Positions 15,249-20,601 of a DNA stretch of 20,601 nucleotides are shown piece after piece. Numbering within the stretch: position 1 is the stretch's first letter; every line of letters starts with the position of its first letter. Both the position numbers and the translations under genes were made by a program. Below the pieces are notes generated by a model. It worked only from the letters and a program-made list of their open reading frames with translations, was not told the DNA's origin and did no database searches. Source of the DNA: a bacterium (GTDB taxonomy: Bacteria; UBP6; JAFGXH01); the NCBI GenBank assembly GCA_027064085.1, contig JAMOQH010000020.1, forward strand, positions 1 through 20,601. The letters run 5' to 3'.

Positions 15249-15925
15249 GTAAAACCTTATTAAAGGTCATTTTTTTATTATTTTATTCTTTTATGATTAT
15301 GTTTTATACAAAAATATACTCTGTGAGTATTATTTTTGTAATATTATATGGTTTAATTTCATTTATTAAAATACAACTCCCTTATAAATACATTTTTTTT
15401 ATAATATTACCTATTTATTTCCTATTTGGTTTAACTTATATGATAGAATATGGCTTTACCCTTAATATACTAAATAACTCCGTTATAAATAGCTCAATTA
15501 CAACACTAAAACTATTAAATTTAATTTTCTTAAATATCATTTTTATAAAAACGACATCCTTTATTGAGTTAACTGATAGTTTTAATAGATTAAAGTTGTC
15601 TAAAAAATTCTTATTTTCAATTATGATATTAACATCAATACTTCCATTAATTTTTAAAACAGCAGGTCAAATATATGATGCTCAAAGACTTAGAGGTCTA
15701 AGAAAAAGGGATTTTCTAACTATCAATGGTTGGATTTTATTTTTATCACCATTATTCATACATGTATTTTCATATTCTCAACAAATTTCATTACAATTAG
15801 AACTTAAAAATTATTCAGAAATAATTAAACTAAAAGAAAATACACCTAAAATTAAGGATTACTTGATTTTTATAATTTTAGTTAGTGCTTCTATTGCTTT
15901 TTATTATTGGGAAAAAGCTTTATAA
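15245..15925 (+). CDS. ecfT: ECF transporter transmembrane component EcfT
   Basis: A 226-residue membrane protein with several hydrophobic helices (near 5-30, 32-65, 85-105, 120-140, 150-175, 205-222). AQRLRGLR, about residues 142-149, is the ARG-type coupling-helix motif that contacts the ATPases. Its ATG overlaps the ATPase stop (ATGA), so translation is coupled. It closes the four-gene cassette and ends one base from the convergent purF stop. Confidence 0.85.
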   Translation: MSKTLLKVIFLLFYSFMIMFYTKIYSVSIIFVILYGLISFIKIQLPYKYIFFIILPIYFLFGLTYMIEYGFTLNILNNSVINSSITTLKLLNLIFLNIIFIKTTSFIELTDSFNRLKLSKKFLFSIMILTSILPLIFKTAGQIYDAQRLRGLRKRDFLTINGWILFLSPLFIHVFSYSQQISLQLELKNYSEIIKLKENTPKIKDYLIFIILVSASIAFYYWEKAL

Positions 15926-15926
15926 A

Positions 15927-17375
15927 CTAAAGATTTTTATTATTTTTATTAATCAACCTTTTTCTTTCTATTTCTTTAATTTCTTTGATTGTTATATTTG
16001 TTGGATATTTACCACTAAAACAAGCATCACAAAAATTATATTCTTTATAAAATTCTTTTAAATCGCTTAATTCTAGGTAAAATAACTCATCTACCCCTAA
16101 AATATCTTTAATTTCATTTTTAGTTCTATTATTTGCAATTAATTCACTGCTTATAGACATATCAATACCATAAACACATGGATATTTTATCATAGGTGAA
16201 CTTGAAATCATGTATATTTTTTTAGCTTTTGCAATTTTCATTAGTTTAATTATATGTTTCGCAGTTGTCCCCCTTACGATAGAATCATCAACAACTACAA
16301 TTATCTTATCTTTAATAAATTCCTCAATTATCGTAAACTTTTCTTGTAAAATACTTTCTCTAGATTTTTGATTTGGCTGAATAAAAGACCTGCCTATATT
16401 ATTATTTTTAATTATAACTTTTTTATAAGGAATATTCAGTGACTTAGATAGAGATATTGCTGAAAAATAGGCGGTTTCTGGTATTTCTGTTATAAAATCG
16501 GCTTTTATATTATACTTTTTTAAAGAATTTGCAATTAATTCGCCATACTTTTCTCTTTCTTTAGCAATTGATAAATTATTTATAACTGATTCAGGTTTAG
16601 CAAAATAAATGAACTCAAATATACAAATTTTTTCTTTTTTTTCTTTTTTTAATATTTTGGAGTGAATATTTCCATGATTATCTATAAATATAGCTTCACT
16701 AGGCTTTAATTCTTTAATAATTTCATACCCTAATCTAGTTAAGGCAATAGTCTCAGAAGCAAAACCATAGGAGATATTATTATTTTCATTTACTTTCTTT
16801 GCAAAAACTAAAGGTCTAATTCCATATTCATCTTTAAAAGCAAGCATTCCTTTATTTCCGATTAAAGAAATCACAGAATAAGCTCCTTTTAATGTATTTT
16901 GAGTAACTTCAAGAGCATTAAATATATCATTTTCATTAATATCTGATAAATTTATCTTTTTTAACTCATTTGCAAGAGTAAAAAGTATTAGTTCTACATC
17001 ATTTGTTCTTTTTATTGAAAAGAACTGATTTTCTAGTTTCTTTTGAATTTCTTTTCTATTAGTAATATTGCCATTATGAACCATAGATATTCCAAAAGGA
17101 TATGAAATAAAAAAAGGCTGAGCTTCTTCATCATTATTTTCTCCTTGAGTTGCGTATCTAACATGTCCTATTCCAGATTTTCCCTTTAATTTATTTAAAA
17201 TTTGCTCGTTAAAAACATCTCTAACTTTTCCTGATTTTTTATGTATATAAAATCTATTATCAAATGTAGAAATACCACAACTATCACTTCCTCTATGTTG
17301 TAAAATTTTTAACGATTTAAATATTTTTTTACTAACAAATTTAGTCTCATTACAAAACCCAACTATTCCACACAT
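15927..17375 (-). CDS. purF: Amidophosphoribosyltransferase
   Basis: A 482-residue enzyme of the first committed step of purine synthesis: PRPP plus glutamine to phosphoribosylamine. The N-terminal Ntn glutaminase has Cys2 (MCGIVGF), directly exposed after Met removal with no propeptide, then GHVRYATQG, HNGNITN and GIRPL. The phosphoribosyltransferase part has the PRPP loop VVVDDSIVRGTT (360-371) and IGRSFIQP. Cysteines 251, 400, 449 and 452 sit where the Bacillus-type enzyme binds a 4Fe-4S cluster. ETAYFSAISLS replaces the more common DSG-containing stretch. GGGAG lies before the ATG. It is a single-gene unit. Confidence 0.95.
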   Translation of the reverse strand: MCGIVGFCNETKFVSKKIFKSLKILQHRGSDSCGISTFDNRFYIHKKSGKVRDVFNEQILNKLKGKSGIGHVRYATQGENNDEEAQPFFISYPFGISMVHNGNITNRKEIQKKLENQFFSIKRTNDVELILFTLANELKKINLSDINENDIFNALEVTQNTLKGAYSVISLIGNKGMLAFKDEYGIRPLVFAKKVNENNNISYGFASETIALTRLGYEIIKELKPSEAIFIDNHGNIHSKILKKEKKEKICIFEFIYFAKPESVINNLSIAKEREKYGELIANSLKKYNIKADFITEIPETAYFSAISLSKSLNIPYKKVIIKNNNIGRSFIQPNQKSRESILQEKFTIIEEFIKDKIIVVVDDSIVRGTTAKHIIKLMKIAKAKKIYMISSSPMIKYPCVYGIDMSISSELIANNRTKNEIKDILGVDELFYLELSDLKEFYKEYNFCDACFSGKYPTNITIKEIKEIERKRLINKNNKNL

Positions 17376-17410
17376 TTAAACTCCCGTTTAATTAACAAAT
17401 GGAATCGTAT

Positions 17411-17437
17411 ATTATATCATCTCATTCAATATATCAA
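17411..17437 (-). promoter_or_regulatory. Probable purF promoter
   Basis: On the minus strand TATAAT (17411-17416) is preceded at 15 bp by TTGATA (17432-17437). The -10 is perfect; the spacing is short. Confidence 0.45.
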
Positions 17438-17473
17438 GTTGGACATTTAAAAAATAAAGTAAATTAAAGTTTA

Positions 17474-17502
17474 TTGATTTAATATAAAATAAATGATATA
17501 TA
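17474..17502 (+). promoter_or_regulatory. Probable promoter of the PEGA/Cys-rich gene
   Basis: TTGATT (17474-17479), a 17-bp spacer and TATATA (17497-17502), about 33 bp before the ATG at 17536, which has TAGGAG in front. Promoter and ribosome binding site look intact although the gene is broken. Confidence 0.45.
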
Positions 17503-17535
17503 AATATCGCATAATTTTATATAGGAGCAAAATTA

Positions 17536-18183
17536 ATGAAATTTTTGATAGCTTTAGTTTTACTTATTACAGCTAGTCTTTATGCTAAAAATGATTTACC
17601 TATAATGCTAAAAATTAAATCAAATTTTAATTTAGAAGCACCAATACTAAATACATTTCGTTCAGGAACAGAAGACAGCTTAACTGCTCAAGGATATGTA
17701 CTTATTTCTAAACAACAACAGAAAGTCGTTTAACTGATATAGATAAATTATTATCCTTTTCTAAAAAATTAACTAACGAAGCCTTGAATGTTAAAGTTAA
17801 ACCCTAAAGTTTACACCATTGAAATAACAACTAAGCCAACAAAGGCAAAAGTTTTTTACAAGGGTCAATATAAAGGAATCACTCCTTTATCCTGTACAGA
17901 AAATCAAGAATGCTCTGATGAATCTGGGCTTGCTCTATGTATTTGTAAAAAAGGCTACCAAGATAATGATAATGATGATATTTGTAAACCAAGTTGTGCA
18001 AATAATTATTCATGTAGTTCAAATGAATACTGTGATGATTCTTCAGGTACAGTAAAATGCGTTGCTAAACAAGATGATAGACTAGCTAGAGGTTGTAACT
18101 ATACAAACTCCAATAATAATACTCTAGCTTTATTTTTCCTATTTTTAATCTTTATTTTCAAACTAAAAAAATCTTATAAATAA
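17536..18183 (+). pseudogene. Exported PEGA/Cys-rich protein with C-terminal anchor, broken by two frameshifts
   Basis: Three successive reading-frame pieces make one plausible protein of about 215 residues. Piece 1 (17536 to about 17711): signal peptide and LTAQGYVLISK, ending at TAA 17731. Piece 2, in the -1 frame (17712-17801): SRLTDIDKLLSFSKKLTNEA, ending at TAA 17805. Piece 3, back in the first frame (about 17803-18183): a PEGA-like strand pair (TTKPTKAKVFYKGQYKGITP), EGF-like Cys clusters, then RGCNYTN, a hydrophobic helix and KLKKSYK. The ATG at 17788 has no ribosome binding site, so piece 3 is unlikely to be a gene of its own. The tail resembles the MYXO-CTERM sorting signal. Sequencing error in place of true decay is possible. 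Confidence 0.65.
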
Positions 18184-18202
18184 GCATCAGTCTCTCTATC
18201 TC

Positions 18203-18231
18203 TTGCAATAATTAATAAAAAATGTTAAAAA
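18203..18231 (+). promoter_or_regulatory. Possible pssA promoter
   Basis: TTGCAA (18203-18208), a 17-bp spacer and TAAAAA (18226-18231), followed by AGGAGG before the pssA ATG. Confidence 0.35.
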
Positions 18232-18252
18232 CACTCATCTTAGGAGGAGCAA

Positions 18253-19089
18253 ATGAAACTAGGAAAAGCAATTTTTGTACTACCAAGTATGATAACATTT
18301 AGCAGTGTTTTAGCCTCATTTTATGCAATAATACTTGCATTTGACCCAGATAACCAAAAATCTATCTATCTAGCATCTGTATTGATATTCTACGCCATTA
18401 TTTTTGATGGTTTAGACGGTAGAGTTGCAAGAATGACCAAAACTCAATCCGATTTTGGAATGCAACTTGATTCATTAGCCGATGCTATATCTTTTGGTAT
18501 TGCTCCTGCAATTATCGTATATAGATGGGGACTAGAAGGGCTAGGTGAAATAGGTATGGCAATTACTTTTATTTATGTTGTTGCAGGTATAAGTAGGCTT
18601 GCTAAATTTAATGTTATGGCAATTAATGGTACTGCAAACAAAAATCACTTCTCAGGAATGCCAATTCCATTAGGAGCAGGATTAATTGTTGGGATTGTTA
18701 TGTCTTACTATCAAGTAAAAGGTCTTACAAGTATTCCTAAAGGAGAAAATCCTATTGCATGGCAAATAATTTTATCAGTAATTGTTTTAGTTATTTCCTA
18801 CTTAATGGTTTCTAATATTCCATTTAAAAACTTTAAACATATTAAATTAAACAAAAAAGTTGTAGCCATTTTATTAACAATTATTGCAATATTAATTGTT
18901 TCATTAATTAAAGGAAAACCAGCATTTACTTTACTCGCATTTACTTTAGTTTATGTCGTAGCAAATTTATTAGGTGGTTTAGTTAAATTCAGATACAGAA
19001 AATATCATCCAAGTGTTACAGATTTATCAGAAGAGGATAAAAAAGAGTTACTTGAAGATGAATATATAGAAGATTCAGAAAAAGATTAA
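18253..19089 (+). CDS. pssA: CDP-diacylglycerol-serine O-phosphatidyltransferase
   Basis: A 278-residue membrane enzyme that makes phosphatidylserine from CDP-diacylglycerol and L-serine, the route to phosphatidylethanolamine. The CDP-alcohol phosphotransferase motif is complete: DG-RV-AR, eight residues, G-MQL-D-SLA-D, at about residues 55-79. SFGIAPA follows, typical of PssA. Several hydrophobic helices lie on both sides, and the last 25 residues are acidic. AGGAGG lies five bases before the ATG. It stands alone behind the broken PEGA gene and is convergent with the exported coiled-coil protein gene. Confidence 0.93.
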   Translation: MKLGKAIFVLPSMITFSSVLASFYAIILAFDPDNQKSIYLASVLIFYAIIFDGLDGRVARMTKTQSDFGMQLDSLADAISFGIAPAIIVYRWGLEGLGEIGMAITFIYVVAGISRLAKFNVMAINGTANKNHFSGMPIPLGAGLIVGIVMSYYQVKGLTSIPKGENPIAWQIILSVIVLVISYLMVSNIPFKNFKHIKLNKKVVAILLTIIAILIVSLIKGKPAFTLLAFTLVYVVANLLGGLVKFRYRKYHPSVTDLSEEDKKELLEDEYIEDSEKD

Positions 19090-19150
19090 TTTATTTTTCT
19101 CCATTTGTTAAATTACTGTTTTAAAAAATAAGTTTTAAAAATTTAATATT

Positions 19151-20380
19151 TTAATTAGAATGATATTGATCACCTATCCAATAAGACCAATCTTGGTTAT
19201 CTGGAGTATCTGGCGTACTTTTATAAGAGCCACCACTAATTGATGAATATGGTTTAGCAACTTCATTGTCATAGCCTCCAGTAATACTTGAATATTTTGA
19301 GTTAACTTTATTAGTACTTCCAAACACAACAGAGCCATAAGAAGTATAATTATTTAAAGTTCCTACAATGAGATTATGGTAACCTGTTCTGTTATCATGA
19401 GTAAGTCCAGTACTTTTTTCATTATAACCAATAATTAAGTTACCTAAACCTGTTCCTATAGTAAAACCCTCAGACTCTCTATCAGTAGCTCCAGTACCAT
19501 TTACAATTTGCACATTAACATGACTAAATCGTACAGTTTTGTAGTTAACACCTTCGTAATTTAAATTCACAATACTCATATCTGCGGTTTTGGTTTCAAC
19601 AGAAGCTATTCTAGCAGATAATAGATCATTAAAATACTGTAATCTACCATCAGAATCATTAAGCTCATGGGTATTTGTTGCAATATTTGTTGAGTTATTA
19701 TTGACGGTTGTGTTCAAATTATCTAAATTAATAACTTGTGTAACAGTTATTAAATCAAGTTTAGTTTTTAATGTATTTACTAATGTTGTTAAAGTATTCA
19801 AACTATTTTCTAATGTAGAAACCCTTGATTTTAGATTTACATTTTCTGTTTCTAAAGTAGTAACTTTGGTTTCTAAGGCATCTAAACGAGATAAAATTGC
19901 ATTTAATTTTTCATTATCAATTTCTGTTTTAACTTCTGATTTAACAGTAGTTTTAACTTCAGTTAATGTTTTACCTTCTAATTTCTCAGAATTTAATGCA
20001 TTATTTGCAATTTCTGATTTATAGGAATATACTGATTTACTTTCAGTTCCTAGCTCAATTCTTGGAGATAAAACCTCATTATTAATTTCTACTTCTAGGT
20101 ATAGTGGATTAGAATTTTCCATAATTAAACTATCAATAAAATCAGTTGTTCCCAACATATATGAAAATTCACCATTTTCTACATTGATTTTAACATAATC
20201 TTGATTGCTCCAAATAGAATTACCATTTTCATCTGTATTATAAAGTGAAAATTTGATGTTTTGCTCTCCACTAAGAGCAATACCATTGTTATCAGTTAAA
20301 TATCCTTGTACCGGTATTTTAATATCTGCACTAAATACTGTAATACTTATTAAAAGCATTAAAAAAAATAATTTCTTCAT
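19151..20380 (-). CDS. Exported coiled-coil protein with YadA-head-like beta-roll end
   Basis: A 409-residue exported protein. The second of two adjacent ATGs (20380) is preferred because AGGAGG (20385-20390) is four bases from it and only one base from the first. A signal peptide ends near FSA. Residues 20-125 form a beta domain starting VQGYLTDNNGIALSGEQ. Residues about 160-215 are a heptad coiled coil (LDALETKVTTLE, LKSRVSTLENSLNTL). The last 120 residues have beta-roll repeats such as GLGNLIIGYNE, HNLIVGTLNN, GSVVFGSTN, YSSITGGYDN and YSSISGGSYK, the pattern of YadA-type trimeric adhesin heads. No C-terminal barrel or anchor is seen, so it is a secreted or otherwise attached fibre rather than an autotransporter. 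Probably co-transcribed with the partial gene upstream. Confidence 0.72.
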   Translation of the reverse strand: MKKLFFLMLLISITVFSADIKIPVQGYLTDNNGIALSGEQNIKFSLYNTDENGNSIWSNQDYVKINVENGEFSYMLGTTDFIDSLIMENSNPLYLEVEINNEVLSPRIELGTESKSVYSYKSEIANNALNSEKLEGKTLTEVKTTVKSEVKTEIDNEKLNAILSRLDALETKVTTLETENVNLKSRVSTLENSLNTLTTLVNTLKTKLDLITVTQVINLDNLNTTVNNNSTNIATNTHELNDSDGRLQYFNDLLSARIASVETKTADMSIVNLNYEGVNYKTVRFSHVNVQIVNGTGATDRESEGFTIGTGLGNLIIGYNEKSTGLTHDNRTGYHNLIVGTLNNYTSYGSVVFGSTNKVNSKYSSITGGYDNEVAKPYSSISGGSYKSTPDTPDNQDWSYWIGDQYHSN

Positions 20381-20388
20381 CATTCCTC

Positions 20389-20601
20389 CTATTTTTTATC
20401 TATTATTGATGTACCTATTCCTAATTTAAAATTAGTTGATTTTAATTTTTTAATTGTTGTAGTTTTTCCTACATTTAGTTTTAATTTAAAACTAGCAGAA
20501 GATGATTTACTTCCTGCCCCTACAACAACATGCTTCTTTATCGTTTTTACTGTTTGTTCTGTGCATTCATGATTTACACATATTTTGTTGTCTGTACAAT
20601 C
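20389..20601 (-). CDS. 3' end of a Cys-containing protein (cut by window edge)
   Basis: An open frame enters from the window edge on the minus strand and runs 70 codons to TAG at 20389-20391. It begins DCTDNKICVNHECTEQT, a Cys pattern like the EGF-like/Cys-rich segments of the PEGA gene at 17536-18183. A Ser/Lys/Thr-rich beta-like end follows (SASFKLKLNVGKTTT, FKLGIGTSIIDKK). The stop overlaps the ribosome binding site of the next gene, so the two are likely translationally linked. The N-terminal part and function are not visible. Confidence 0.65.
   Translation of the reverse strand, partial: DCTDNKICVNHECTEQTVKTIKKHVVVGAGSKSSSASFKLKLNVGKTTTIKKLKSTNFKLGIGTSIIDKK

Noticed and set aside
17701-17740. 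Programmed -1 frameshift in the PEGA gene
   Set aside because: No slippery heptamer or stimulatory hairpin is seen, and a second opposite shift would be needed 90 bases later.
19590-20024. Plus-strand open frame of 144 codons
   Set aside because: It is opposite the coiled-coil region of the exported protein, with a repetitive Val/Ser/Phe-rich translation that mirrors the heptads and no start signals.

Overview
The window is AT-rich DNA with tight bacterial gene packing and no gene-free stretch longer than about 160 bases. Three lipoproteins with signal peptides, a Sec-exported surface protein with a YadA-head-like end, and phosphatidylserine synthase suggest a Gram-negative-type cell. A broken PEGA/Cys-rich gene ends in Gly-Cys, a hydrophobic stretch and a Lys-rich tip, which resembles the MYXO-CTERM sorting tail, so a low-GC member of the Myxococcota/former Deltaproteobacteria is plausible. 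That placement is inference only. Most transcription units start at recognisable sigma70-type promoters; the xth one matches the consensus exactly (TTGACA-17-TATAAT).

Layout. 1-1200: an Rpn/PD-(D/E)XK nuclease gene (copy 1) convergent with xth. 2100-5100: two plus-strand lipoproteins, one with HEAT-like repeats and one with a Lys-rich tether. 5100-8640: a one-chain L-serine dehydratase with an unexplained N-terminal extension of about 225 residues, then an MTA/SAH deaminase one base later. The dehydratase ribosome binding site lies in a long hairpin. 8600-9770: a second Rpn gene flanked by perfect 86-bp direct repeats. 9760-12960: a minus-strand operon mscS-metK-lipoprotein-dnaJ-like. 13000-15925: a ModE-type regulator with an ECF transporter (S component, fused double ATPase, EcfT), all overlapping or abutting. 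15927-17375: purF. 17536-18183: the PEGA/Cys-rich gene broken by two compensating frameshifts. 18253-19089: pssA. 19151-20601: a minus-strand pair, an exported coiled-coil/beta-roll protein and the 3' end of a further Cys-containing protein cut by the window edge.

How the genes relate. MetK makes S-adenosylmethionine and the deaminase acts on its by-products. Serine is the substrate of both the dehydratase and PssA. The ECF cassette is a self-contained importer of unknown substrate, probably controlled by its ModE-like first gene from a compact divergent promoter shared with mscS.

The most unusual structure is the second rpn locus. The 86-bp repeat is, to the base, the region between the mtaD and dnaJ-like genes plus the last codons of both. 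The unique DNA between the copies is a minimal rpn transcription unit: it begins a few bases before the -35 element and stops where homology to the other rpn gene stops. This looks like a recent clean insertion of an rpn unit that duplicated the whole intergenic region.
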